DNA from: Chaunax sp. Z400
Taxonomy: Eukaryota; Chordata; Actinopteri; Lophiiformes; Chaunacidae
Assembly (NCBI GenBank): GCA_037577475.1
Contig: CM075184.1
Coordinates: 1,231,001-1,295,000, forward strand
DNA length: 64,000 nt
Direction: 5' to 3'
Positions 45,301-59,800 of this stretch are shown here, piece by piece. The notes under the pieces are model-generated. The model saw nothing but the letters and a program-made list of their open reading frames with translations, ran no database searches and was not told the origin of the DNA. The first letter of the stretch is position 1, and each line of letters opens with the position of its first letter. Made by a program: the position numbers and the translations under genes.

Positions 45301-48300
45301 TACGCTGCGCAATGAACTCTGTGTTTTTGGAGGACTGCCTTCGCTGTGATACAAGTGCGTATTGCCGCAAACTCCGTGATACAGCTTTTCTGTGTGATAT
45401 GGCCTTTCTTTCGGATATTACCTCACATTTAAATCATCTCAATGTACAGCTGCAGGGGAGATGCCAAACTGTGTCGGACCTGTATGCACACATGAGCGCC
45501 TTTCAGCGCGAACTGGCACTGTTCCGAGACGGTTTCTCATCCGCGTCTCCAAATTTGGCACACTTTCCCTCCCGTGAAGAGATCCGCAAAGATGTTCCTG
45601 AATGTGAGAAAATATTTCCAAAGTACAGAGCTGACATAGAGACTCTGCTGCAGCAGTTCAATGAGCGCTTCCAAGATTTCCACGCCATGCAGCCACGAGT
45701 TGCGTTATTCACGGACCCCCTCTCTGCCGCTGTCAGTGAGCAACCCGCGGAGTTGCAGCTGGAACTGTGCGAACTACAGTCGGGCCCCTTCTTTCAGTCA
45801 CGGAGAAATGAGAAGGGGATTTCATTCTGGAGACTGCTACCTGAGTCCCGTTTCCCGTTGCTTAGGGATTTTTCACTTTCCATGGCCAGCATGGGAGCAC
45901 TTACATCTGTGAGACCAGCTTTTCAACAATGAAGCACATTAAGTCAAAAGAGAGAAACAGGCTGACAGATGAAACTCTATTCCAGCTCATGCAAATTGGA
46001 AGCACAAACATTGACATTGATATTCAGAATATTGTGCAGCAGCAGGGGAGGCCACAGGTATCTGATTAAGAAATATGTTACTGAGCCAGGTGTAGGTGAG
46101 GCAGTGCCTTTTCAGGAAGTTACTTGAAACGTCATGTGGAATAGGAGGGCTGTGTAAAAATAGTTCAAACTAAAGCCATTACAAACATAAATGGTAGTTG
46201 TTGCACTTTGTGTTGGAGTTCTGCACTTTATTCCATTGTTGTTGCACTTTTTTTCAAATAAAATGAAATTTGTAATGCTTCTGTAAATGTTCTTTACAGA
46301 AGCATTACAAAAGTGCATTTGAATGTTAAAAATTGTAAAACAAGTACACTAAACATCGTTAATTGCCACAATGTATGTGTTATTTTGTTTTTTCATGAAT
46401 TAAAAAATATTTTTTTATGAAGCAGAGTATGATGAAAATTCACGGTTATAGTGTGGCCCCCCGGTACTGCTGGAAAAAAATTGTGGCCCTCTCTGTCATT
46501 AAAGTTGCCCATCCCTGGTCTGAGTGATCCAGATTGGGTAAAGTGATTTTTTGAAGAAACGAAGTACACTCCTCCTTGTCTATATGACAGTTTGATGTGT
46601 AGAGATTGTTGTAGAATTTTCTGAAAACCTCATTGATTGTGTTGGGATCTTCTGTTGTGTGAATAGCATTAATTACAGCTTTAGACTAATTTTGTTTTAA
46701 CCGAAGGGATAATAATCTACTCGGGCAGTCGCCATCATAATAATATCTCTGTTTGGTTCTATGTAAAATGAACTTGGCCTTACTTATAGACAAACTTCTA
46801 TATTCTCCCCTTAAAGCCTAGAGAATGTTAGTGCTGGCTTCAGAGATTGTTTCTCTTTGTGCCTTTTCCACTTTCTCTATCTCCCTCTCAATTTCAGAAA
46901 ACCGTTTGTTATGTTCAGATTTTAACCTAGAAGCAAAAGCGATGCATGTGCCCCTTATGACGCACTTTGCTGCTTTTCATAGTATCTGGGGATTATCACA
47001 TGATCCACTATTGTATTCTATGAATTCGCTGAGTTGTGTTTTCATTTGTGATATAAAATCGGCATTACTAAGTAAAGAGTCATTGAATCTCCACCTGTGT
47101 ACTTTTGGATGATCAATGAATGGTTTTATAGTGCATGCTACTGGGGCGTGGTCAGAGATCAAGACAGGGAGCATATTTATATGAGGTATGCTGTTCATAA
47201 GAGAGGGGTTGACAAATATATATTCTATTCTGGAGGAGGTGTCATGGCGACCTGAGTGAAAGGAGTAGGCTTTAACTTTGTCATTTCTGATACGCCAGAG
47301 ATCCACTAGGTTTAGGTCAGCTAGGATCTTAAAGCCAGGGTTGAGGGAGGAGTTGTATTTGATGCGTTTGAAGATCTGTCAAGTTCTGGAGAAACTGTGG
47401 CATTAAAGTTGCCAGCGACGATGCAAAAGGGGTCTCGATACCGTAATAGAGTTGAGCTAATGGGGAGCAAAAAGTTTTTCTCATCAAAAACATTTGGTGC
47501 ATAGATGCATGCCAGAAGTAGGTTTGCATAATTAATAGAGAGCAATACATAAACAAATCTGCCATCATTGTTGTTACCTTTGTCAGCAACAACAACAACA
47601 AGTTCCTTTCCGCAATAATTCGTACACCTTTAGCTTTAGTTGGTGCACATGAATGAGCTATAATTCTATAATGTTTGTTATGGAACCACTGCACGTCATT
47701 CACTGTGACGTGTGTCTCTTGAATTAGAGCTATGGAGATGTGTGTAAGGTGTAAAAATTCCAGGCAGCGGGTGCGTTTAATGGGTGAGTTCAGACCTTGA
47801 AAGTTCCAGCTTAAGATATTCAGGTTGGCCATCCAAGTGGTGGCGTGGAGGGATTGTAGAGTATCATGTAGACAGTCCACTCTGAATAACATAAAGATAA
47901 ACTAAACGAGAGTATGTCTCTTAAGAGCTAATGGCCACACCATATGTTCAAAATGTAACAACATAACTATATACAAACAGGCAAACCGCCAGGTCCTTCT
48001 AACACCTAAGGTTTGCATGATACATGTACTAGCCAGTCCGGTGGCATGCATACTGCAACGCTATTCTCAACAACCCCCTCCCCTTATATGTAGTGTGAGG
48101 TTCAAAATAAAATTCACTAAATTACTATGCGTTTGTTTATAGTGGGGGGGTCAGATTTTAACCTAGAAGCAAAAAGGTTAAATGCCTGTGCTAATGCACA
48201 GGCGTTTAATGAAAACAACCTCTAACAGAAATATCTATATGGAAGAACATGGAAAATTAATTCCAACATACATTTGGAGCTAGTTAGTTTTAACTCTTAT

Positions 48301-51300
48301 CAAAAAAACATCAAATGCCATTGTTTCCTGTTATGATGCAGTTCAGCAGATATATGGTCAGTGTAATAAAGTGAGGACACCGTTCAATTTAACAGAATTT
48401 CTGTGCTTTCAGTTCAGTCATTAACAGTGTCTCACCTGTCGACACTATGAGCTGTTCAGTCCATGGCATAAAATGAGAAAATAAAACACACAAAAGAACC
48501 ATCCCAATATTAAATGTCGGTCAATTTTAGCTGTGCAAGGGGAAAATTGAACTCACCCTAGAGAGCGAACGATAGCAATGTCTGATTAAATCATATCAGG
48601 CGGTGGTGACAAGATGTCCATCACGCTGTTAGGTTCCCAAAGTGAGGCGATCATGCCTCGGCTCCGCAGGGCAGGTGGAGGTTGGAAAGTGTTTTGAAGA
48701 AAATCCTCGGCTTCACGTGGCGTCCAGAGGTTGATGGTACGGCTGTTGTAGGTTATCTTCAGCTGGGCTGGTTGGAGCCCAAGCGACATCATCTTCTTGT
48801 GGATCGGGGCGAACTCCCTTCTCCTGTCTGTTGTTTCTCTGCTGTAGTCAGGGAAAAATAGTAGGGTTTGATTGCCGTGTCTAGCCGGCTGGGCTCTGGC
48901 TCCTTTTAGGCCTGACGGTCAGAGTAGTCCAGCAGTTTAAAGTTTTAAGTGCAAGGGCAGTTGTCTTCTTTTTGTGGGTTAACTCTGCTGTACAGTCTGT
49001 GGGCTCTCTCTATGCGGATAGTCTGATTTTCCAAGGATGGTATCCATTTGGGCAAGTTTGCACTTGTTTGCCCCTTCTTTACCTTCTTTTAGCCCTACCA
49101 GTCTCACATTGGCCCTCCAGCTGCGGTCTTCCATCTGTGTGATTTTCGTGGTGAGTTCACCAATCGGATGCTGGAGATGGGTTTTTTCTTCAATGGTGAC
49201 ATACTATCGGCTTCCCTTTTACCCCCTGGCTTTCCTTGAGACATTGTCCTGCATTGTGTTATCAAATTAGTCGGTAAAATAATGTAGAGGGGAGTTTTTA
49301 GGGGATGCTGAGGGAAAGCAGTTGAGCTATGCATGCATCACAGTTGAGCGCCACCAGGAAGTGAGCAAATTATATGTTTGTGCACAAAATCACCAGACTC
49401 CCTTAAAAACATCACACATTTTTGAGATTTGTTGAGGATAAACTTTGCTAAACGGTTGTGACAGACATGTGTCTTTCTTTCTAAAAAAATGCTTTATTGG
49501 AATGAATGTCTGATGAACAATAGTACCAAAGAAAATTAAACAAATCAACATTAATATATTAATTAGACAATGTCATATATATACATATATATATATATAT
49601 GTGTGTGTGTGTGAAACATTTCATTTAAAGAATGCTCAGGTTTTCCTTCCATAGTGTCGATAATCGTGAAAACTGTGAAACCGTGATTATTTCTCTGACA
49701 ATAATTCAATTATGGGATTCCATAATCTGATATTGTGACATCCCTAGTGACAGGTAGCGTAGCGACGGGTTTGAACAACGCAGATACTATGGCCTGGTTT
49801 ACACTTTAGTGTCGATGATTGTCCATCTTTGGTTTTAGGGAAGTTTATATTACATGTAACGTACAGACGTCCTCAACTTGGGTTACTGTCACTCAACCTG
49901 TCTCCTCTACTTCTACTTCTGTTCCTCATTGTGAAGCATGAATAAGCCAAGCCCTTGGTAGGAACACCAGAGCAGAGGAGAGTCGAATCATTGATCAGAC
50001 AGCAAAACGCATCAAAGACTCTCATGCTCTGCTGAAATGACACGAGTGCACATATAAATTACGTAAATTCCATAAATAAAACATTTTGAGCCATTCTCTT
50101 TGGGATGAATGGTAGGGGAAACACTGGGAAAGTGCAGGAAATGCACCCAAGATCTATTGAGGATCCAGTTGACATCAGATCTCTTTGACTACATTCTTTT
50201 AGCAGTGTGAATGCTAACGTGTCCTGGGCCACATTGAAAGACCACCAACTCAAATGATGTCGTCTGAAACAAGAGGAAACAGAAGCAAGAACAACAGACA
50301 GAAAGGATTACTCACTGTCTGATCTTCAATTTGGTTCACTGGAATGCAAATTTGGTATTTTGGCTGTCTGCCATGTCAAGATAAGCAGCAGATCTTTGTG
50401 AACACACTGACTGTTTCAACTGAAAATTCTAAGTCAATGGAGCCTTCCTGGAAATTAAGACAAACGATTCAACACATTTAAGTTTTTTCTTTCCTTGATA
50501 AAAATGTCAGTTTGTGGTGGCATCACTGTACCAGCCCGTCTACTCTGATATTAAAGTGAGTCCACCATTTGTCCATGATTTACACCATTATTATTAAAGA
50601 AGACAACATTGTATTGATTGTAAACATGTCATATTTTCTAAAAACAGTAAACATAAACAATAGGCTATCTCTATTCTTTGAATGAAATCCCTATATGTCC
50701 GTCCTTAAGAAAAGTTTTGTGGGTTGAGTTAGGAGAAACGGTTCAAAATTTATGAAATGTTGCCTATGACAAAGTCTTAATTATTTGGGTCTTATGGTGA
50801 ATTTGGTCAATGTTATAGGCCTACAATTTGTTGAAAACATTGTTTTGTGGAGTCAGAGCTGTCCACTCCGGACCTGATCACCAAAGACAGATGTTAATAT
50901 CAGGTCTGAACAGGCACATAGTGGACCTGTATGGGATAAGTACTTGTTATTAGATATGAGAATCAGAATGTGTGTTGAACAGAAAAAGTGGATCTGTGCA
51001 TTCCCCATCTCAGGTCCTCTTGAAGCAGTCACAAGGGGCACAGGCTTAGTTTTCCATGCTCTGTAATCTTCTGATACTCTGTCCAACTGCCCCTCAATCC
51101 CTCACAATCCAGCAGAAGTCTCCAGATGAAATAACACTTGGTTCTCTAAAGCATGGCTGCAAACACACACTGGTGTACTCATTCCAACACCAGGTGTGTT
51201 GTTCTGCTGTCCAGCTAGAATTCGGTGCAACATTCTCAAACAGTGGTTATTTCTTCTCAGGGTCCAGGCTCTCCCCAGGCTGGTGCTGCTGGGCCTGCTG

Positions 51301-51936
51301 GTGGAGGGGTTGCTGTAGAAGAAATGGCAGAGCGGCTCGCCCAAACTGATCTGCTGGTCACTCAGCTGAAGGAGCTGATCCGGGAGAAGGATGCAGCACT
51401 TTGCTCCAAGGATGACCAACTTAAGGTGAGGACAGTTTCTTTGCTAACTTCACAAGTCTCTGGTTAAAAGGTATGCTGAGTTCATGAGTAAATGCCAACT
51501 CAAAGGAAACACCTATATCATATGCAGTTATGTTGTAGCACATTATAAACTTCTGGATTTATGAGACCATCATTGTAGTCATGCATGAAATAAATTCTTT
51601 TGTGCGGTAATGCCCATTTATACCATCACTTCTCAATCTTTTTCAGTCACAGCACCCTTTAAAAGTTTGCAAAATCTCCAGTCACCCCAGTCTAATGCCT
51701 ACCTTACACTAAAAGACTTTTAAAAGATTAAGTCAGACTTTTAAAAGACTCAGGGTTTACACCCACCCACAACCAAAGACAATTAGTCATCAGTCAGGGT
51801 TTTTAGTCAAACCTGATGGGATTTCATAAGGACTGGGGTCACTAATTACAAGACAAGTAGATTTTATTTCCCATCATGCTGCTGTTGGACATTTACAGAA
51901 AGAAGAAACGGTTGAATAAAGGGGCAGAAAACATGC

Positions 51937-52033
<97 letters not shown>

Positions 52034-55000
52034 AGTGAGAGAGGGGGGATGTGTGACTAAGTATTTGTATCTATAGCTGTTTCTATTCTATAGCTGTTGG
52101 ACCCCCTCCCCTCAGGCAGGAGGCTGCGGAGCATTAAGACCAGAACAACTAGGCTCAATCGCAGCTTCTACCCAGAGGTCGTAAGACTGGTGAACTTTAT
52201 GCCTCACTGACGCACCGTCACTGCTCTGCCCTGCTGTGCTGCTATTCAACATGCTGCTCTGTTTTTAACAGTTTTAACTGCTTATCTCTACTGTTATTTT
52301 TATCTCTACAGTTATTTATTATATGTATAGTTATTCACTGTACAGTTCTATTGTATGCTGCTGGTCCTGAGGACAAATTTCGTTTCTTGTGAAAACATGC
52401 AATGACAATAAAAGGACCTTGACCTTGACCTATTTGGTCAGGGATGGATGAGAGGCAGACATGTAGCTCCTGGTCCAGCCCTCAGTCGCTCCTGGACTTG
52501 TTCTTGGTGTAAGTTAGGCTCCAAAAGCTCAGTTCACACAAATACGTCGTCCATGATGGTAGTGTTACTGGTTACTGGTCCATGATGGTAGTGTTACAGG
52601 ATTGGAAACTGAGGATGGCTGAGATAATGACAAGTCACACACGTTAGCGTGTAAAACGTTCTGATATAATAATTCTCTTATCAGAGATTATCGTTGAAAA
52701 AATAACATATCTCTCAACATTTTACTTAACATCCTATGTACTGTAATAATGTACTGAGATAGTAAAATATAAACAAAATGCAACTTAAACACATTTGTTG
52801 GATTTCCATAATGACCATACATAACTTAAACATTACAAATGGTCTGCAATAACTGCTCCATTCTACTTATAAATGGTTCACCATTTGCATTGGAAGTGTG
52901 CTTCAATGATCAACTAGCACAGAACAATGACATAGCTACTTGCTTTTTATGAAACCAATATCACTATGTCCTTTAGACTGGCCATAAATCACCAGCGTGA
53001 CTTTATCCATATCTGTAATGATTTTATTTTGTATTGATAATTGGCTTTTACACTAAATTCACTTTAATGCTTGACACATCACATTTCACTTCATTAATTA
53101 CAAGGAAAATTAAAGCTGCAAGCAGCGTTGAACGGGCCCTCGCACCCGTGGGGCCATGCGCCAACTTCGGCCTCACTAATGCACACCTGGATAAATGCAA
53201 GGCTCTGTATCGGCATGCATTATGGACACTGATGGAGGGATTATGACTTACCTTATTTTGTCCACTATGTGGCGCTAGACACCACCTAATAATTTTGACT
53301 CATCTATGATTATATCATGTGAAGGCCACAACATGAAAGTGTAATCAAAATCAAAGAAAAATTGTCATACAAGATATTTTTGCGTTTGCCAGCAGGTGGC
53401 AGTGTCACTGTTAGTCAATATTATTGTGTAGATGTCTTCAGGGTGGGACTTTTAACATGTCTACCAAATTTCATACATGTAGGTTAAACATAGACTCGGG
53501 GATGCTTACTTGAAGTTTTCAAGGGGGCGCTGTGGAGCCAATTTGGCACAACTGATCCTGTAAACCATATGAGATCGTATGTAGTACCACCTTTGTGTGG
53601 TACAAGATTGACACACTCACCACGGGTGTGTCAATCTTGGTGAGAATCTGAGCTTCCCTGGCCTCTCAACACCAACTTCCTGTTTGATGGTGAACATCAA
53701 ACGTCGCGCCGCCGCCATGTGACCGAAACTCACAATATTTACAATAATGGCTTTACTTATGGCATTACTGACTAAATTTGAGATCAGTGGGATGAACAGC
53801 CTGATAGTAGCACAAATTCTGAAGTATATAATCTCCTGTTGCCATTAGGTGGCACTGTGACCATTATCAAATTTATCTGTATGGATGTGTTCAGGGCGGG
53901 ACCCTTATCAAACTTGTGAAGTTTTGGGCAGATTAGACCATTGACAGCAGAGTTATAACAACTTCCCGCTTCACGGCGAAACATCAACATTTGCCGCACA
54001 GCCACGCCTACAATTTTGCACGAAAATGCACAAGCTTCCAAATCCTGCATTACCAACTTGTTATTGCTGTTCTCACTGAATTTGAAGTCAATATGCTCAA
54101 TGGCCTAGTAGTAGTGTATCAAAACGTAAAATGTCATTTCCTGTTGCCAGTAAGTGGGGCTATGACTATAGCTAAATTTGGTCATGTGGGTGTCTTTAGG
54201 GCGGGACTCTTAACCAGAATGTGAAGTTTTGTACTGATTGGACCTTAGACAATGAAGTTATGACAGTTTTCAGGACTTACACTCCTTCCTGTACCTCTTG
54301 TCCTTCTCGAGGAGCTGCTGTTTCTGAGTCTCTTCTCTTTCAGCAAGCTTCTCGAATCTCTTCTCCAGGTCAGAGAGCTCCTTCCTGTAGCTCTCGTCCC
54401 TCTCGAGGAGCTGCTGTTACTGAGTCTCTTCTCTTTTAGCAACCTTCTTCTCGAATCTCTCCTCCAGCTCAGAGAGCTTTGTCCTGTAGGTCTCGTCTTT
54501 CTGGAGAAGGTACTGCCTCAGTTTCTCCTCAATGTCAGTGACCTCTTTCAGAAACCTCTCCTGCTCGGAGGGCAGGTCTTTCTGTTCCAGTTCTTTTTCC
54601 AGAGCTTTACACTTCAGCTGATTCACTTCTAGAATTGTCTGAGTTTCAGTCAGCTGTTGCAGAGTCTTTTTGTGTTTTCAGGCATGCCATTTGTCCTTTC
54701 TGAGCTCTTTGTCCTTCTGTTTGAGGAGTTCGTCCTTCTTTTCGAGGAGTTTTTCAAGCCAGGTGACTTCTTCCTGCAGTATCTTCTCCCGCTCCTCTGT
54801 CTGAGACTGGGGGTCTGGTGAGGAGGAGCAAAATAAAATAACATATAAAACGTAGTTGTAAGAGTTATGGATAACAGCAGCACATAAAAGTAACAGGTCA
54901 AATGAGTTACAGATAAAATAAATATTATATATAACATCTTTTATTATATGGTCACCCACCACTGGAGGCTTCGGTTGGACGTTTTGTCGGCTTCTTTAGC

Positions 55001-56780
55001 GACTTTTGGTCCGTTGTTCACCTCTGGAGGAGAGAAGGTCTTTGGGGGATTAGCTGTAAACCGAAAGTCAGCGTTAGTGAATACAAAGAAACAAATTATT
55101 TCATAAAGGTGTCACACTTTGCTTACAACTTAAACATAATGATTTCATGAAACTAGTTTGGGTGTTTAAGCATACAACTAGAAAGAACCCTTTAAATTTC
55201 CTTACAGGGCGGATATAGGAATCTTTTACATACAGGAATCTTTTTTCCCTTTTTTTAACATAGCGAGGTTGACTTATGACTACTTTTGTGGCTTTAATGT
55301 GTCGTGATAATGGCAGAGCTGAGAAGCCATAGTTCATTGGTCCTAAAATACTACAGTGTTCCCTTGGTTTAATGCATTTAACGAATGTTTCTGTAGTAAG
55401 ATAACATTTTGCCTCAAAAACATAGCATTTCAAGTAGCTACTTATAAAAACAACTTTGCCAGTCCATGTCACCTCTCAAAACCAAAGGAGATGTTTTACT
55501 CCCAATACCCAGGTAAAATCTACAGGTTCTACAATAATAGTACAGAGCCCTTTGCAGTATAACACATACCTACAAAATCCATTTAGTAAAAAAACCAAGG
55601 TATTTAAGTATACATAAGAGCAAATAGTTTGCAAATAGCTTATGAGCTAACAGTGGCAGTGTGTAGCATTACCATTTGGCTCATCATCAGAGACCCCAGC
55701 CAGAAACATAAAGTTGTTGTATCCTGGATTTTCCATTGGGTCATTACGGACACTCTTCTTCTTGCCTCTGGCGCTTCCTGTTTGTGGTGCATTACCATTT
55801 GGCTCATCATCAGAGACCCCAGCCAGTAACAGTTGTTTCTATGTTAAGGGAGGGCGAACTTATAGAGCCTCAAAGTGGGGTGGGTTTGAGATCTTTTCAA
55901 GGAGATTTCCCATTATTTCTTATGGGCAAATTCTTCTCAGTTTTTGCGATTTTTGTGAAAACTGTTTTGCCAATCATTACTAAAAGACATAGCACACCAT
56001 TCCCGATCGAGCCGCACATTTTAATGTATGTCTTGCGCATGTGTTTGCAACTGTGCAAGACCAGTTACTTGCCGAAAAATGGGAAGAAAACATGGAAGAA
56101 TAAGTTCAAGGCGGAATAAGTATGACGAAGAATAGTCAGTGTGCTTCTGTGCTTTGCACATCAGGCACACAGAATGAGTAAAATCTGTCATAAAACAAAC
56201 TGCGAGCCAGTGCAAAGAGGTTGTGATCACAACGCCCTTGTTCAATATTTGTCTTCAAGAACACTGCAATCGTCTGCTGTTGTTTTATTGGGTGGTTCCC
56301 AGAAACAGTAAAAATCGGGGATGCACCTTTTGTCAATTATGGCACAAAATAATGGAACACCCTACCTATAGATATCAGGGAAGCCAGCTCACTAATTATT
56401 TTTCAACGAAAGCTCAAAACTTCACTTTAGCATTTAACTAGTTATTACTTTCCAGGGACATGAAACTCAATTGTACTTTGCCTTGCTCTTCTGCACTGCT
56501 GCTCTACTTTTAAAATGTTGTCTTTTGCTTGATTTTATATATTTTTTGTTTATTTTTAACTTAATTTTAAAGATTATTCTGTATTTAATTTTAATCCTTA
56601 CTTTAGCCTAAGTTCCTGTTGTTGTCCCTGTTTTTTTTGTTTTTTTGCATGTTCACTTTTACTGTCATGATCAAGTTTACATTTATTTTGTATTCCTGTT
56701 TTTCATATTTTTAGCACTTTGTGGATATAAATTCTTTATTGTTTTATTATTATTATTATTACTATTATTATTATTACTAC

Positions 56781-56814
<34 letters not shown>

Positions 56815-59800
56815 ACATGTTATAGCACTGTTTTAAATCCCTTCAGCTGAGCTTTGGACTTTCAGGAGTCGATCAATGGTTATTGATGTCGGCAGGTAAA
56901 AAGGCTGTTGCAGTAATCTAAGCTTGAAGATATGAAAGCGTATAGAATGGTCTTTGTGTCTTTAAAATGGATCATGTTCTTGAAATGACACAGATGGTGA
57001 AAATCGAGATTTCACAAGCTTTGTGGTATGCTGCTCAAAGCTGAGATTACTGTCAAACCGGAAGCTGAGATACAGGCTTGATATGATCCAATTGGTATTC
57101 AGCAGATGGCGGTATTTGTTTTGTCAAGTTCTCAGTGACAAGGATATGGCATCCCCCATTATTTTTAACAACATCTCTCATTCCATATCGCTATATGCGG
57201 ATGACATATTGTTGTTTTTTGACTGACCTATAACCTCATTACCGCATATTTTGGACACCTTTGAAGAATTCAGTTCTCTATCTGGTTATAAAATAAACTG
57301 GACCAAGTCAGCTTTGTTTCCGTTAAATTGAATCCTAGTGTATTATCGCAGTGGTCAAACAATTTGGGGGTGGACATTTTTTCCTCATTAGGTACCATCA
57401 CCAATAAGAATTTTCAAGGCATCTATAATAAAATAGAAAGAGATCTCGTTAGATGGTCCTACCTCCCTAAATCACTCCAAGCTCGGGTGTCTATTATTAA
57501 GACGGATATTTTACCATGGTTAAATTTCTTCTCCTCCATCTTACTGATTTGTGGGCTAAAATTCACTTCTTGGTATCAGAATTTATATGGGATGGGGAGA
57601 CGTCCACGTGTTAAGCTTACTACTCTCCAACGTCACAAAACAGAGGGTAGTCTCAGTTCCAAATTTTAAACGTTATTTTTGATCATTTGTTATGACCCCT
57701 TGGGTCCTCTTGGGGGTGACATGTCACTAATCTGCCTTTTCCTGCAGTTATAGGACATTGAGTGATCTGGAACACCTGTGGCGCTCAGGTTCTTGTTTAC
57801 TTAAGGCCCAGCTTCAGTCTAATAGCTCTCTCTGCTCTTCCCACAGGCACGCCACATCTTGGTTGGTTATGTTGTGTTGAAGTTATATTATGTTTTGCAC
57901 CTTACAACATCCTCACACATACATACTCCACTCCACACCTTACACTAATGATTTTACTTATGGCTCACCTCCATATGCAAATAGTTAATTTAACGAATAC
58001 TTTAATTTGGTCTACTTAGCTTAAGTTTGGTTAAATAAAGTATTTTGTTAACTGCTTCCACATAGTGTGTCTCCTTGTTGTTGTGGCCATCTGAGCCAGG
58101 TCATAACAAATGGGGGCTTGTGCATACCGTTTATTTTGTTTAAAGCGTGTTGTGCTGTAGCTAGCACGTAGTGACTAGTGAGCAAATTAGTTGGCCTGTC
58201 AGTGTTTCCCACAGGTGGAGAATTTACTTGTGGTGGTGGGTCGCGCAGCACAGTGTGTGATGGACGGGTTCACTAATAAACTAGTTATTAAAAAGTTTAT
58301 CACTTACTCCATTTATTGCAAATTAATAACCACAAAAAGGAAGTATCTTAGGTCAACATGAATAACTATTTACAAATTAGAATAAATTATAATTTGCAAA
58401 CTTTTCACTTTTAATATCTTATTTATTTGATGAACATGTCAAAATAAATAACAGTTTACATAATAACAACAACAAAACACTTTAACTCACAGTGTGTCCC
58501 TTAAATACCCCGCTTTGTGTCATTTAGTGCATTTGTTATGTGCCTAGTTGCACAGTTGGCATTCCCTGTTTGAACATTAGATTTTTCTTGGTTTGTAAAA
58601 AAAACATTTCTAATGCCTGTCTGTATGGGTCTGCTTCAGGGGCAGGTCCATTTATTGAGATTCTGAGGCATGCAGCCAGGTGCTCTCTCTTGTTCCTTAG
58701 ATCAATTTTGACCTGAAACAGAAACAAACTAACATAACCATTTTGAAAGACAGCGCAGCAGAAAATGTACACATTGTGCTCTTTCATGGTTGAAAATCAC
58801 TTACCCTGTTCATTGTTGAGAAGTCTCACTCACAGTTCACACTGGAGGCAGGGATGACCAGGACCACTGCAGCCAGAAGACTCAAACCAGGGTAGATGTC
58901 TGCCCACTCATTGAATTCACTGGACAACTGTTGCATGATCTCTGCCTGGTTTTTGTCCTACCAGGACAGAAAATAGTAGAAAATAGAACCATTAAAAATT
59001 AAGTGAGAGTTATGCAAGTATGAGCATGGAATCCCGCTTTCCAGAGAAATCACATCCCTGCAAAGTGATTCATTTTCAACAGTTTAAAGATCATTTTTTG
59101 AACAAATACAGAGAATAGAAAAATGACAAACAAGGTGCTTTGGTTAATACATGCCTGAGTCCTGTTTAAAATAACTGTTATTATTTACATTACATTATAT
59201 TACATTATTATCAAACTTATTTGACAAAATTACAAGAGGTGAGTGAGGAGGGATCATCTGAACAGAGTGCATTATGTTTAGAATCAACAATACTTGACTG
59301 ATAAATTGATAAACTTTCTCTGGATAGTGGGATAACTGCAGCTGTGCTGTCTGCTGGCTCTGCTCCACTTGCCCCTGTGCAATAGTCATCTGGGATGACT
59401 ATTTAGATCATTTATAATTCTTACACCTGGTTATTTCTCTTATTAAACAGAAAATACAACCGCCCCAAAGTGATTTTGGGGCGGCTGTGGCTCAGGGGGT
59501 AGAGCGGTCGTTCACAGAACAAAAGGTCGGTGGTTCGATCCTCAGCCCCTGCAAGTCCACAAGTTGAAGTATCCTTGAGCAAAGATACTGAACCCCAATT
59601 TGCTCCCCGGGCGCCGCGTGTAGTGGCAGCCCACTGCTCCTCAGGGATGGGTCAAATGCAGAGAAAGAATTTCCCCATGTGGGACTAATAAAGGTATCAT
59701 TATTATTATTATTACACCATTTTGAATTCACGTTTCTCTTTCACCGAACTGAGACGCTTAATGACCTCGTTAACTGTAAAACACCACTTGACACAGAAAA

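Larger units (their letters stand above)
42927..49370 (-). mobile_element. L1/Tx1-like LINE, nearly full length, with nested hAT
   Basis: A minus-strand element with its A-tail at 42927-42935 (plus-strand tttttttgtgagc). In coding order it has ORF1 remains (about 49150-48560), the ORF2 endonuclease (47840-47000), RT (46700-44300, interrupted by the hAT at 45030-46517) and a C-terminal domain (44213-43250). Every part carries frameshifts. The RT palm stops after QGCPHSPLLFALSLEPLAQ and the FADD box is not seen before the C-terminal domain starts, so a piece is deleted near 44220-44300. The 5' boundary at about 49370 is approximate. Confidence 0.85.

Noticed and set aside
59478..59560. Possible tRNA gene from the A and B boxes
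   Set aside because: The sequence continues into a SINE body and (ATT)n tail and recurs at 62345; the cloverleaf is not intact.
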